Positions 1 to 8,449 of a stretch of 64,000 nucleotides of DNA are shown here, piece by piece. The translations under genes and the position numbers were made by a program. Position 1 is the stretch's first letter; every line of letters starts with the position of its first letter. The stretch is from WACF01 sp040880205 (GTDB lineage Bacteria; Pseudomonadota; Gammaproteobacteria; Pseudomonadales; Cellvibrionaceae), in contig JBBDIU010000134.1 of the NCBI GenBank assembly GCA_040880205.1, positions 1-64,000 of the forward strand, written 5' to 3'. The notes under the pieces are model-generated. The model saw nothing but the letters and a program-made list of their open reading frames with translations, was not told where the DNA came from and did not search any database.

Positions 1-85
1 GACTCCCCACTCTCCCCATTCCCCACTTCCTACTTCCCAGCCATTGCCACTTCCCACTTCCCACTCCCCACTCCCCAGCCCTTAC
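1..85. repeat. Degenerate heptamer tandem array
   Basis: The first 85 bases are a pyrimidine-rich low-complexity run built from variants of a 7-8 base unit such as CCCCACT and TTCCCAC. It belongs to the same class as the CTGTTCC, CAATGAA and GTGAGAC arrays elsewhere in the window. The gene to its left is outside the window, so its relation to a stop codon cannot be judged. Confidence 0.6.
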
Positions 86-338
86 AGAACTCGACGACTA
101 TTAATGGTCCAAGCTTCGGGCAAGCTCACTGGAAGTTGACGGCACAAAAACACACGGGGGGATTGAGAGAACCCGCTTAGTCGCAAATTTCTCGCGCGAT
201 AATGGTTTCAAATAGCAGCCGCAAGCGCTACGATTCGCTTGCCATTACATAAACGTGAGCACACTTTGGATCTGTTTGTCCTGACCGCACTGATTACGGC
301 CCGCAGTGTCCGGCTGGCCCCACTGCCGAGGAGGAACC
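86..338. other. Non-coding stretch upstream of the CdiI-like gene
   Basis: No open frame with coding character and no clear terminator or canonical promoter is visible. The last bases carry a strong Shine-Dalgarno (GAGGAGGAA) for the following gene. Confidence 0.5.
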
Positions 339-620
339 ATGTCCACTCCGTTGCGTGAGCGCTATCCCGCGCTCGACAACATGCTCGGTTCGTTCTTCCC
401 CGGTGACGACTCCTTCGACGCCGAGATCGGCGAGATGATCGACACGCTCGAGCCGCACCAGCTCGATCAGTTCCTACGGGAGGCCGAGGCGGTGCTTGCC
501 GAGGCCGTACCAGACGACGAGCTTGATGCGTTCGTGTCGTTCAACGTAAACTGGAATTTCGGCGGGGGACGCCAGACGCTCGCCGAATTGGTGCGGAAGG
601 TCCGCGGCGCACGCATCTGA
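339..620 (+). CDS. CdiI-like immunity protein (orphan)
   Basis: A 93-residue acidic protein resembling the CdiI_2-type contact-dependent inhibition immunity family: an N-terminal RYPxLxNMLGSFF motif, a helical middle rich in Leu/Glu, and a C-terminal GGRQTLAELVRKVR segment. Such proteins bind and neutralise a cognate CdiA or polymorphic toxin C-terminus in the cytoplasm. The start at 339 is chosen over 306 because GAGGAGG sits 5-7 bases upstream and the family begins just before the RYP motif. No toxin gene is next to it, so it is either an orphan immunity gene or the toxin lies left of the window. The family call rests on motif recall, not a search. Confidence 0.6.
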   Translation: MSTPLRERYPALDNMLGSFFPGDDSFDAEIGEMIDTLEPHQLDQFLREAEAVLAEAVPDDELDAFVSFNVNWNFGGGRQTLAELVRKVRGARI

Positions 621-698
621 CGCATCGTTTGCCGGTTGTTTATTTGCGGCGCATTGATCGCCTGCCCGAGACCGGCGATACGACGGATTGGGAACACA

Positions 699-2021
699 CT
701 ACAAAAGATATTCCACCATCAAACTCATCTCCCGTTTATCGTAGCTGTAGGTGTCGAAGTTTTCCTGGTTATCAGTAACTTCAAGCCGACCCCCAAAGCG
801 CAGGTTCGGTGAGATCTGCCATTGGGTTTTAAACTGGAGCCTCAGGCGATCCGCCTCGCGCGTTTTTTCCTTGATAACGCCATCACTATCGGTCAAACGG
901 TTGGTGCCATCGTAATCGCTGATTCGATAGTCGGCACCCAGGGATATTTCCCAACCGGTCGAAACGTGCCAATCCAAACCAACACCCAGGCTGTGTCGCG
1001 TCGGTGAGTAGCTAAAGAATTCATCGGTTCCAGCTAAATCGTCTCGGTCGTTGTGTTCCCAGCGGTACTCGAGATCAAAGCTCACCACTTCCACCGGAAC
1101 TCGCCAGCGGGCGTGGGCCACATGCTGCCATCCATCCAGGTGGGAAAAGCCGGCGCCGCCATTGTGGCGGCTGGGCATATAGGCCAGACTAATCCAGGTA
1201 GCATTGAACGGACGTTGAAAACGGATTATCGCTTTGTTTTGATCGGTCAGGTCATCGCCATCGAGACTGGTGGACACGACGGAGAAACCAAACTCCGCTT
1301 GCCATACCCGGTACTGTTGGTGGCGGGACAGACCGAGGCTATACGCGCCCACATCGAGACTGCCGAAGTCCGCGTAGCGGCGGTTGTATGCGAAACCGTG
1401 AACACGCCAACCATCCGACACAGAACCACTGAGATAGTATTGCCCCCAGCCGAAGTATTCCTGATAACTGTCTTCGCCGGCCGATGAGTCCAGTTGAGTG
1501 TCGTCTTGCAGGCCAAAAGCATTGTCGTCAGTTCCAGTCGCCACATTGAACAAAGCTGAAAAACGGTCTGCTGGCTGGCGAGGTTCCGCTGCCGCACGCT
1601 CCGCGGCTTCCCACTTTTTTAACCGGGAATCGGCCAAATTGCGCAGCTTTGCGGACCGGGCTTGTTGTTCAACGCTGCGATAAAAACCAACCGCTCTTGT
1701 ATTGTTACCTTGCTTCTCCGCCACCAAGCCCAGATGGAAGCGCGCCAGATCGCGCCATTCCGGTTCTTTTAGCAAACGCTCGAAACTCTCGGCGGCCGCG
1801 TCGTAGCGTTCCAGCTTGTAGTAGGTTAGCGCGGTGTTGTAAGTGAGCGTCGGGCTACTATCACCCTTTTGTTCCGCTTGTAGAAATGCTTCAAGTGCTT
1901 GCAGGTACCGAGCTTCCCGAAAAGCCATTGTACCCTGCTGAAATTCGCTTTGTGCTTGCCCACTGATTGGGACTATGAGCAATCCCAACAGCAACAACCG
2001 TTCAAATTCATTCCCCAACAT
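699..2021 (-). CDS. TPR protein with C-terminal outer-membrane beta-barrel
   Basis: A 440-residue protein with a signal peptide (LLLLGLLIVPISGQAQ), tetratricopeptide-like helices at about residues 20-130 (FREARYLQALEAFLQAEQ, YYKLERYDAAAESFERLL) and a C-terminal region of about 290 residues of alternating polar/aromatic strands typical of an outer-membrane barrel, ending MVEYLL. The architecture recalls Slam-like surface assembly modifiers, but no specific substrate can be named. The ATG at 2021 is preferred over the GTG at 2045 because the signal peptide begins there. A terminator at 2057-2089 separates it from the upstream sigma-factor operon, so it probably has its own promoter. Confidence 0.65.
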   Translation of the reverse strand: MLGNEFERLLLLGLLIVPISGQAQSEFQQGTMAFREARYLQALEAFLQAEQKGDSSPTLTYNTALTYYKLERYDAAAESFERLLKEPEWRDLARFHLGLVAEKQGNNTRAVGFYRSVEQQARSAKLRNLADSRLKKWEAAERAAAEPRQPADRFSALFNVATGTDDNAFGLQDDTQLDSSAGEDSYQEYFGWGQYYLSGSVSDGWRVHGFAYNRRYADFGSLDVGAYSLGLSRHQQYRVWQAEFGFSVVSTSLDGDDLTDQNKAIIRFQRPFNATWISLAYMPSRHNGGAGFSHLDGWQHVAHARWRVPVEVVSFDLEYRWEHNDRDDLAGTDEFFSYSPTRHSLGVGLDWHVSTGWEISLGADYRISDYDGTNRLTDSDGVIKEKTREADRLRLQFKTQWQISPNLRFGGRLEVTDNQENFDTYSYDKREMSLMVEYLL

Positions 2022-2056
2022 ATAGGCCCCGCCGCCTTCACTCACTTCTCTAACAT

Positions 2057-2089
2057 AAAAAAAAATCAGGTGGCCACGAGGGCCACCTG
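2057..2089 (-). terminator. Rho-independent terminator of the sigma/anti-sigma operon
   Basis: On the minus strand a 9-bp perfect stem (CAGGTGGCC / GGCCACCTG) with a 5-base loop is followed by a run of nine T. It lies 40 bases after the stop of the small periplasmic gene. Confidence 0.9.
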
Positions 2090-2128
2090 TCTAAGCCAGT
2101 TGCAATTTATAGCATAGCAAGATTCCGA

Positions 2129-2566
2129 TTAATTACCGGTCCTATTCGCAGCACCAGGTAAATTCTCACGTACATCGCTGGGCACTCGTTCCAGGGAGCC
2201 TTGAGCGATGTCGCTTTTTACCCGCTCCCGGGCCTGGCTGGCAGCTTCACTGGCGAGACCATCCGCATTTGCTCGTGCTTCGCTGGCCTTTTCCCGACCC
2301 TCAGCAGCTTTTTCCTGCCCTTTTTGTCGTGCTTCATTTGCTGTTTCCAAGCCAAAGGCCGCATTTTCGCGCGCTTCTTCGCTGGCCTGTTCCGGAAGTT
2401 CGATATTGTTAATAGCCTGTTCGGCACCTTCTCCCTCTTCCAGAACGGTCAGGGACACATCCAGTTCGTCGTCGGTGGTGGTATTCGCGTCTTGGGCCAA
2501 TGCCGGGACAGCCGCAAGAGACGCTGATACTACCAACATAGTCAGTAGGGTGGATTGGGGTTTCAT
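2129..2566 (-). CDS. Small periplasmic protein, Ala/Glu-rich helical
   Basis: A 145-residue protein with a clear signal peptide (STLLTMLVVSASLAAVPALAQ) and a mature part dominated by helical Ala/Glu/Arg repeats (EKAAEGREKASEARANADG) that could form a coiled coil. No named family is recognised. The ATG at 2566 is preferred over the GTG at 2572 because GGAGG is then 5 bases away. It is the third gene of the sigma/anti-sigma transcript and is followed directly by the terminator, so it is probably a target or accessory of that envelope-stress-type regulator. Confidence 0.7.
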   Translation of the reverse strand: MKPQSTLLTMLVVSASLAAVPALAQDANTTTDDELDVSLTVLEEGEGAEQAINNIELPEQASEEARENAAFGLETANEARQKGQEKAAEGREKASEARANADGLASEAASQARERVKSDIAQGSLERVPSDVRENLPGAANRTGN

Positions 2567-2621
2567 AGTCACCTCCAGGGTGTGTGCTTTGCCGTGTTAA
2601 TTCTAAGGTGATGCATTAACA

Positions 2622-3338
2622 TTAAATTCTGTATGTCGCCGGCCCCGTGGCACTGCTGCGAAACGGGCGTTGCAGCGGAACCCGAAACTGTTTGCGGCGA
2701 CCTTCGTGTTCGAGCGCAATAAGAATTTCGGTATTGCCGATTTCGCTGTCGTTCATCTGGCTAATCACATCTTCTCGATATTGCACTGGCAGAACCAGTT
2801 TGTTGCCACCTATGGTCAAATTCGATGTCCACTGCAAGCGCTGCAAATCCGCGTAGCCTTGCAGCGCGATGTGCGATGGCAATTCCACTGTCAGGGTGAC
2901 GTTCTGCAGAGCCCGGTCACTATTCAGCATGACCTGAACCGGTTCCAGCTCATTCACCTGTACTTGCAAGGGTCCGGTCGCCACACCCCGAGGATCCACT
3001 GCCGCTCGCTGCAATTGCAATCCCACCAGGACCGCAAGCACCAAGCCGGCTGCGACTGCCATCCAACCGACGTCGCTTCTGCCTATTGTTGTTGTGCTGG
3101 AATATGTTGCGCTGGAACGGGTGCCGGACTGGGTACTCAGTGCCGCTGTCAGAATGCGTTTGTCGAAGTCCGCTTCCGGTTCACGCAAGGGCATGGTTCG
3201 CAACAAGCGCTGTAGTCTAAGATCCCCGGCATACTCCCGGCAGCCGGCGCAGCGCTGCAGGTGAGCTGCTATTGCATCGGGTTGTGGCCGACCCTCTTGG
3301 AGGGCCTCTAGTTGTGATTTAATGTCAGCGCATTGCAT
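2622..3338 (-). CDS. Anti-sigma factor, zinc-finger type, membrane-bound
   Basis: 238 residues. The N-terminus has a zinc-binding anti-sigma motif (HLQRCAGCREY, HxxxCxxC) at about residues 27-34; a single transmembrane helix (WMAVAAGLVLAVLVGLQL) follows near residue 95, then a periplasmic beta-rich domain. It should hold the ECF sigma factor encoded upstream at the inner membrane and release it on an envelope signal. The start at 3338 has AAGGGAG about 8 bases upstream; the longer frame from 3368 would overlap the sigma gene without its own ribosome site. It is 16 bp downstream of the sigma gene. Confidence 0.85.
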   Translation of the reverse strand: MQCADIKSQLEALQEGRPQPDAIAAHLQRCAGCREYAGDLRLQRLLRTMPLREPEADFDKRILTAALSTQSGTRSSATYSSTTTIGRSDVGWMAVAAGLVLAVLVGLQLQRAAVDPRGVATGPLQVQVNELEPVQVMLNSDRALQNVTLTVELPSHIALQGYADLQRLQWTSNLTIGGNKLVLPVQYREDVISQMNDSEIGNTEILIALEHEGRRKQFRVPLQRPFRSSATGPATYRI

Positions 3339-3354
3339 GGTATTGGCTCCCTTT

Positions 3355-3930
3355 CTACCCGATAACACGAATAGAAGGCTTAAAAGGTTCCGCTTCCAGC
3401 GCGGTTTTTAATTTGTTGCGCGCCCGGTGGAGGCGCGACTTGACGGTGCCCACGCTGATGTCAAGAATGTCCGCCACATCCACTGCCGAATACCCTTCAA
3501 CGTCGTGCAGCAGCACCACGTCCCGTTGATTGCCGTCCAGCGTTTCCATGGCCCGACTCAGGGTGCGTTGCAGGTCCAATTGTTCAAAATTGTCTTTGGT
3601 GTCGACCATCTGTTCGTGAAACAGCCCCAGGTCGCTGCGCCAGTCACTGTCATGATCAACCGGGGAATTCATCCGCCGGCGATACAGGTCCACATAACGG
3701 CGGTACAGGACGGTAATTAGCCAGGGAGTCAGCTTTTCCACCCGGGTCAGTTCATCCAGGCGAGTAACGAGGCGGGTCAGTACGTCCTGCACCAGATCTT
3801 CCGCCTCGTCGCGATTCTGTGTCCAACGGTAGGCCATGCGGTACATGGCACCAATGTGGGGACGCACCAGGGCCGTAAACCGGTCCTCATGGCGCAAAGG
3901 CGCTTGGAAAATTGACGGTACCCAACTCAA
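3355..3930 (-). CDS. ECF RNA polymerase sigma factor
   Basis: 191 residues with region 2 (YRMAYRWTQNRDEAEDLVQDVLTR) at about residues 30-55 and region 4 (LDGNQRDVVLLHDVEGYSAVDVADILDISVGTVKSRLHRAR) at about residues 132-172. This is an RpoE-like sigma-70 family factor that directs RNA polymerase to a small regulon. It is the first gene of an operon with its zinc-finger anti-sigma factor and a small periplasmic protein, the usual auto-regulated arrangement. The region upstream carries an AT-rich inverted repeat at 3958-3981. Confidence 0.93.
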   Translation of the reverse strand: MSWVPSIFQAPLRHEDRFTALVRPHIGAMYRMAYRWTQNRDEAEDLVQDVLTRLVTRLDELTRVEKLTPWLITVLYRRYVDLYRRRMNSPVDHDSDWRSDLGLFHEQMVDTKDNFEQLDLQRTLSRAMETLDGNQRDVVLLHDVEGYSAVDVADILDISVGTVKSRLHRARNKLKTALEAEPFKPSIRVIG

Positions 3931-3957
3931 AGGACGAGCCCCTTATTAGTGTTCAAT

Positions 3958-3981
3958 GCTCTATAACGTTTTTTATAGAGC
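3958..3981. promoter_or_regulatory. Inverted repeat upstream of the ECF sigma gene
   Basis: Perfect 9-bp arms GCTCTATAA / TTATAGAGC with a 6-base loop lie 28 bp upstream of the sigma start codon. The site could be an operator or a 5' leader hairpin. It has no T-run on either side that would make it a convincing terminator. Confidence 0.5.
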
Positions 3982-4223
3982 GTGTTCGCAGTACCCTGGC
4001 ATCAGTGTAGGCTAACGCGGCCAGGCGGCTTGCCTTACTAACACGAATGAGGTGAATAAAAGGTTCCCGCCAGCTTGATCCCACTAAAGTACCGGGCAAT
4101 TGCGTTTAACTGCCAGCCTCTCACAAGGCTCCACAGAACCGGAAACGCGGGTATGTTTCCAAATCGTTCGGCGAGCTTTAGGATCACGGGCGTGCTTGTC
4201 GTTTACCAACCGAGGAAATACTT

Positions 4224-5588
4224 TTGGACGTCTTCATACTGGCCGGCCTGATTCTACTCAATGGTGTTTTCGCCATGTCGGAAATAGCCCTGATCGCCGC
4301 GCGCCGCCCGCGCTTGGCACAGCTCGCGGACGACGGCGATGCCTCCGCGGGCCTGGCGGTGCGGCTGGGCGAGGAACCGACGCAGTTTTTGTCCACCATC
4401 CAGATCGGCATTACCGCCATTGGCATATTGAACGGTATTGTCGGCGAGGCGGCCCTGGCACAGCCCTTCGCAGCCTGGTTGCACGACCTGGGCATCGACC
4501 GGCGGGCCAGTTCGGTAGGGGCGACTTTCCTGATAGTGGCGCTGATTACTTATTTCACCATTGTGGTCGGCGAACTGGTCCCCAAGCGCATTGCGCAGCT
4601 CAACCCGGAAGGCATTGCCCGCCGCATGGCCCGCCCCATCTCGCTATTGGCGACGCTATCGCGCCCCTTTGTTTACCTGTTGTCCGCGTCCACGGATGGT
4701 TTGTTGAGAATGATGGGGAAAGGTGAGGTGACCAGCGCCAATGTCACCGAGGAGGACATTTACGCAATGCTGGCCCACGGTTCGGCCACTGGCGTGATTG
4801 AGCGGGAGGAACACGACATTGTGCGCAATGTGTTTCGCCTGGACGACCGGCAACTGGGCTCGCTGATGACGCCGCGCAGCGCCATTGTTTTTCTGGACCT
4901 TGATCAGCCACTCGAAGAGCGCCTGAATCAGCTGGTGGATTCCGACCACTCCCGTTTTCCGGTGTGCCGGGGTGGCCTGGAAACGATCTTGGGCGTCATT
5001 ACCGCCAAGCGTCTGCTCAAACGCGCGTTGAAAGAGGACACCAGTGACCCGGAGCAACAGGTGCAGCCAGCGGTGTTCGTTCCGGAATCCCTGACCGGCA
5101 TCAAACTGTTGGAACAGTTTCGCGAATCCGGTGTGCAGATGGTGTTTGTAACCGACGAGTACGGTCAACTACAGGGCCTGATTACCTTGCAGGATGTGCT
5201 GGAAGCCCTGGCGGGGGAATTCACGCCGAAGGACCCCGACGACCTGTGGGCAGTGCGGAGGGAGGACGGCTCCTGGCTGTTGGACGGATTAACCCCCATT
5301 CCCGAATTGAAGGATCGACTCGAACTCAAGACCGTGCCGGAGGAGGAAAAAGGCCGTTATCACACCCTCAGTGGCATGATGATGTGGCTCATTGATCGCC
5401 TGCCCAAAACCGGTGACACAGCCGCCTGGGACCAGTGGCGCTTCGAAGTGGTGGACCTGGACGGCAATCGGGTAGACAAGGTATTGGCCTCGCACTTGGA
5501 GAAGCCTGATGATCGAGAGCGGGGTGATCAAGAGCCTGGCGATGAATCGGACGCGGGGTCCAACCAATCACCGGAAGAAACAAGCTGA
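4224..5588 (+). CDS. CorC/HlyC-family transporter (CNNM + CBS pair)
   Basis: 454 residues. An N-terminal DUF21/CNNM membrane domain (helices at about residues 3-25, 60-85, 95-120, 130-150), a CBS pair (about residues 205-330) and a C-terminal CorC_HlyC transporter-associated domain (GSWLLDGLTPIPELKDRL onward). The family is implicated in Mg2+/Co2+ efflux or resistance at the inner membrane. The start is a TTG at 4224 with GAGGA seven bases upstream. The tail is hydrophilic and acidic (DDRERGDQEPGDESD). The next gene begins two bases after the stop. Confidence 0.88.
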   Translation: MDVFILAGLILLNGVFAMSEIALIAARRPRLAQLADDGDASAGLAVRLGEEPTQFLSTIQIGITAIGILNGIVGEAALAQPFAAWLHDLGIDRRASSVGATFLIVALITYFTIVVGELVPKRIAQLNPEGIARRMARPISLLATLSRPFVYLLSASTDGLLRMMGKGEVTSANVTEEDIYAMLAHGSATGVIEREEHDIVRNVFRLDDRQLGSLMTPRSAIVFLDLDQPLEERLNQLVDSDHSRFPVCRGGLETILGVITAKRLLKRALKEDTSDPEQQVQPAVFVPESLTGIKLLEQFRESGVQMVFVTDEYGQLQGLITLQDVLEALAGEFTPKDPDDLWAVRREDGSWLLDGLTPIPELKDRLELKTVPEEEKGRYHTLSGMMMWLIDRLPKTGDTAAWDQWRFEVVDLDGNRVDKVLASHLEKPDDRERGDQEPGDESDAGSNQSPEETS

Positions 5589-5589
5589 C

Positions 5590-6231
5590 ATGCAGTGCAC
5601 TGTGTGCCGACGGGCGGATTGCGAACAATTTGGAACCGTGGAAGGAAAGCTGTATTGGCGGTGCCACTATTGTCTGGCCACCTTTCTTGACCCCTCCCAT
5701 CTGCCTTCCTCGGAGGTGGAGGTTGAGCAATACCGCCTTCACGAAAATCATCCGGACGATCCCGATTATCGGCGGTTTCTTGATCGTCTGGCCGCCCCGC
5801 TACTCGAGCGTCTGCCGCCGGCACAACAAGGACTGGACTACGGCTGCGGGCCGGGGCCGGCACTGGCGGCAATGCTGCGCGAAGCGGGTCATTGCATGGC
5901 CCTGTTCGATCCCTTTTTTCAGCCGGACAGGAATACACTTGAACGGCGCTACGACTTTATTACCTGTACCGAAGTTGTCGAACACATGCACCATCCCGTC
6001 AGGGAATTCCAACGCTTCGACGCATTGCTCAAAGCCAACGGCTGGCTGGCGGTGATGACCCAGTTTCAAACCGACGATGCGCGCTTCGCCAACTGGCACT
6101 ACCGGCGCGACCCGACCCATGTGGTTTTCTACCGCCAGGCGACGTTTTACCGATTGGCCGAGGATTTCGGTTGGCGTTGTGAGGTTCCGTGTCCGAATGT
6201 GGTTTTGTTGCAGAAAGTAGCTGATATGTGA
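5590..6231 (+). CDS. Class I SAM methyltransferase with N-terminal zinc ribbon
   Basis: 213 residues. An N-terminal CxxC pair (CTVCRRADC and RCHYCLATF) suggests a zinc ribbon; the SAM-binding motif LDYGCGPGPALAAML starts near residue 80, and TCTEVVEHMHHP is the usual motif II of Methyltransf_11/23 enzymes. The substrate is unknown. The ATG at 5590, just after the CorC stop, is taken because the extension from 5509 overlaps the CorC frame and lacks family character. It is probably cotranscribed with the CorC gene. Confidence 0.85.
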   Translation: MQCTVCRRADCEQFGTVEGKLYWRCHYCLATFLDPSHLPSSEVEVEQYRLHENHPDDPDYRRFLDRLAAPLLERLPPAQQGLDYGCGPGPALAAMLREAGHCMALFDPFFQPDRNTLERRYDFITCTEVVEHMHHPVREFQRFDALLKANGWLAVMTQFQTDDARFANWHYRRDPTHVVFYRQATFYRLAEDFGWRCEVPCPNVVLLQKVADM

Positions 6232-6256
6232 TGTGACAGGGAACAGGGAACAATGA
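6231..6256 (+). repeat. Short heptamer array at a stop codon
   Basis: Units of the CAGGGAA/CAATGAA type (TGTGACAGGGAACAGGGAAC, then AATGAAC) begin immediately after the methyltransferase stop. This is one of several arrays in the window starting at a stop codon. Confidence 0.6.
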
Positions 6257-6435
6257 ACGTTATTGGATGGATTGTATGTGGGAGCCACTGGCCAGTGATT
6301 AAATTGAGGCTTCGGCGTTCGAACAGGTGATGGATACCCTGGCAAAACCCATTGAGCAGCTTGCGGTTATCAAGCTGGAAAGCATGGACGATGGTATGGA
6401 AAATAGAAAAGGAAAGTGGAAAAGGAAAGTCGTAT

Positions 6436-7368
6436 TCAGTCGTGAATCAAACAAGCTTTTGCGACCAGTTCCTGCCGATATTTTTGTCTGAGTTTGAAAC
6501 CATACCAGCGTAGGCGCAAGTCAAGGGGAAACTTACGCAGCACCTGGTAAAAGATCTGATAGTCCAACTCATTTATCTGGTGGGCTTTGGCCAGTGTACG
6601 TCCAAGCGCGATACCACCTCGTCGCATGCGGTTCCGCAATAGACTTCGGTAAGGCTCCATGCCGGGATAATCGAGCATCTTCTGATAGAACAATATTTTC
6701 TCGCGACGTATATGGGTTGTGGTCCCGGATACATTGGTACTGTGTATCCGACGATAGAAAAGGCACTCGTCGATATACCCAAATTTTCCCATTCCGCAAA
6801 GGCGCACCGGCGTATCAATATCCTCGTAAAAGCGGAAGGTACTTGCATCGAAGCCGCCGCATTCCCGTAGAGCCCGGGTCCGAATTAAACCGGTGGAGAA
6901 CACGGGAGTCACGTTGTTGATAATATCCGGGATCGGGTTGTCGCTGCGATAAAGGTCTTTAATCTTTTCCTTGGTTATCAGATTAATTTCCTTACCATTG
7001 CGATCAACATTTATGCCATCCGTAAACACGGAAACAACGTCAGGGTGCTGGTTTAAAAAACTTACCCGCTTGACCAGATTATCACTGGGCAAAAAATCAT
7101 CCGAAGCCAGTTCGCAAAAATAATCACCTGTCGCCATTTCCAGCCCTTGACGCAAGGTAGACACCAGGCCCTGATTTTCACGGGACACAAAGCGGAACCC
7201 GGGGTTTTGGCGGTGTAATTCGGCAATGAGCTCCTTACTGCCATCGCTGGACCCGTCGTCAATGACAATAAGCTCCACATCCCGATAACTTTGTTGCAAA
7301 ACGCTGTGAATCGCCTGCTCGACGTAGGGTTTATGGTTATAGCTGGGTATGACGACAGTAACTTTCAT
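6436..7368 (-). CDS. Family 2 glycosyltransferase
   Basis: 310 residues with the GT-A fold signature of GT2 enzymes: VVIPSYNHKPYVEQAIHSVL at the N-terminus, IVIDDGSSDGS near residue 35, and an acidic ASDDFL motif near residue 90 in place of the DxD. It should transfer a sugar from an NDP donor to an envelope polysaccharide or protein. It stands alone on the minus strand between a plus-strand methyltransferase and a plus-strand O-methyltransferase, so its pathway cannot be inferred. Confidence 0.88.
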   Translation of the reverse strand: MKVTVVIPSYNHKPYVEQAIHSVLQQSYRDVELIVIDDGSSDGSKELIAELHRQNPGFRFVSRENQGLVSTLRQGLEMATGDYFCELASDDFLPSDNLVKRVSFLNQHPDVVSVFTDGINVDRNGKEINLITKEKIKDLYRSDNPIPDIINNVTPVFSTGLIRTRALRECGGFDASTFRFYEDIDTPVRLCGMGKFGYIDECLFYRRIHSTNVSGTTTHIRREKILFYQKMLDYPGMEPYRSLLRNRMRRGGIALGRTLAKAHQINELDYQIFYQVLRKFPLDLRLRWYGFKLRQKYRQELVAKACLIHD

Positions 7369-7752
7369 GGCGCGACCATCCGGCGCTGAGCGAGTCGCGG
7401 CTGGCGTCTGTGCTCGCTGGCATAGACGTCGAACTTCGCGTTACGGTCAAAAACTCTTCGCATCGGCGTATTCATCCCATTGGACTTGGCGCGGTTTGGC
7501 GGATGGCCAAATTCTAACATGGAATATGTGTGCTTTGCCGCGCTAAGACGCGCTCTCTCGGCATCAGATGCGAATTTGATGACAGTGGTGCCCGGAAGGG
7601 GTCATCTCGGGGGGCATTGCTGCTTGCCGGGCGCGCACGCAAATTCCGCGCCATAGCGACATGCCTGTCAATCGGGCGACAAGGCGTCCACACTGGCAAA
7701 ACCCTCTGCTACCATGCCCGCTCATTGGCCAAATGATTTGAGGACTGCAGCG
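7369..7752. other. Divergent intergenic region, no feature seen
   Basis: 384 bases between the divergently read glycosyltransferase and O-methyltransferase genes. It must hold both promoters, but no convincing -35/-10 pair, palindrome or RNA structure is evident. TGAGGA just upstream of 7753 is the O-methyltransferase ribosome site. Confidence 0.5.
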
Positions 7753-8415
7753 ATGTCCACCAGCTCGACTCTCGATTTAAATGCAATTTACACCTACTTG
7801 CTGGATAGCTCATTTCGCGACGACCCGCTGCTGCGGGAACTCCGCGAAGAATCCGCAAAGGACCCGCTGGCGCGTATGCAAATTGCGCCGGAGCAGGGGC
7901 AGTTCCTGGCATTGCTGGTAAAACTCATCGGGGCGCGGCGCATCATCGAAGTCGGTACCTTTACCGGCTACAGCAGCTTGGTGATGGCGCGCGCCCTGCC
8001 CCGGGACGGCCATCTTCTGTGCTGTGACCTGAGTAAGCACTGGACCGACGTTGCCCGCCGCTATTGGAAACGCGCCGGGGTCGCTGAACGTATCGAGTTA
8101 AAGCTGGCCCCGGCCCGCGAAACCTTGCAAGGTTTGCTGGATGCAGGTCAGCAACGGACTTACGACATGGCTTTCATCGACGCCGACAAGGAAAACTACG
8201 ACCGCTATTACGAACTGTGCCTGAGACTGCTGAGACCCAACGGGCTACTGGTGCTGGACAATACCCTGTGGGACGGTCGCGTTGCCGACCCGCGGGCCAA
8301 CGATGTCGATACTCGGGCTATTCGCGCTTTAAATGGAAAATTAAAAGAAGACCAGCGCGTCGACATCAGCCTTATCCCCATGGCCGACGGCATCACCTTG
8401 GCGCGAAAGCGATGA
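7753..8415 (+). CDS. O-methyltransferase, caffeoyl-CoA OMT family
   Basis: 220 residues. SAM-binding motif IEVGTFTGYSSLVMARALP near residue 62, FIDADKENYDRYYELCLRLL near residue 140 and LVLDNTLWDGRVAD near residue 165 are hallmarks of the cation-dependent Methyltransf_3 family, where the Asp residues coordinate a divalent metal. Bacterial members methylate catechols or small phenolics, so the natural substrate is open. The start at 7753 has GAGGA eight bases upstream. The gene converges on the M56 metallopeptidase gene 35 bp downstream. Confidence 0.9.
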   Translation: MSTSSTLDLNAIYTYLLDSSFRDDPLLRELREESAKDPLARMQIAPEQGQFLALLVKLIGARRIIEVGTFTGYSSLVMARALPRDGHLLCCDLSKHWTDVARRYWKRAGVAERIELKLAPARETLQGLLDAGQQRTYDMAFIDADKENYDRYYELCLRLLRPNGLLVLDNTLWDGRVADPRANDVDTRAIRALNGKLKEDQRVDISLIPMADGITLARKR

Positions 8416-8449
8416 TGTAATCGGAACAAAGAGACCTTTGTACGCGAAG

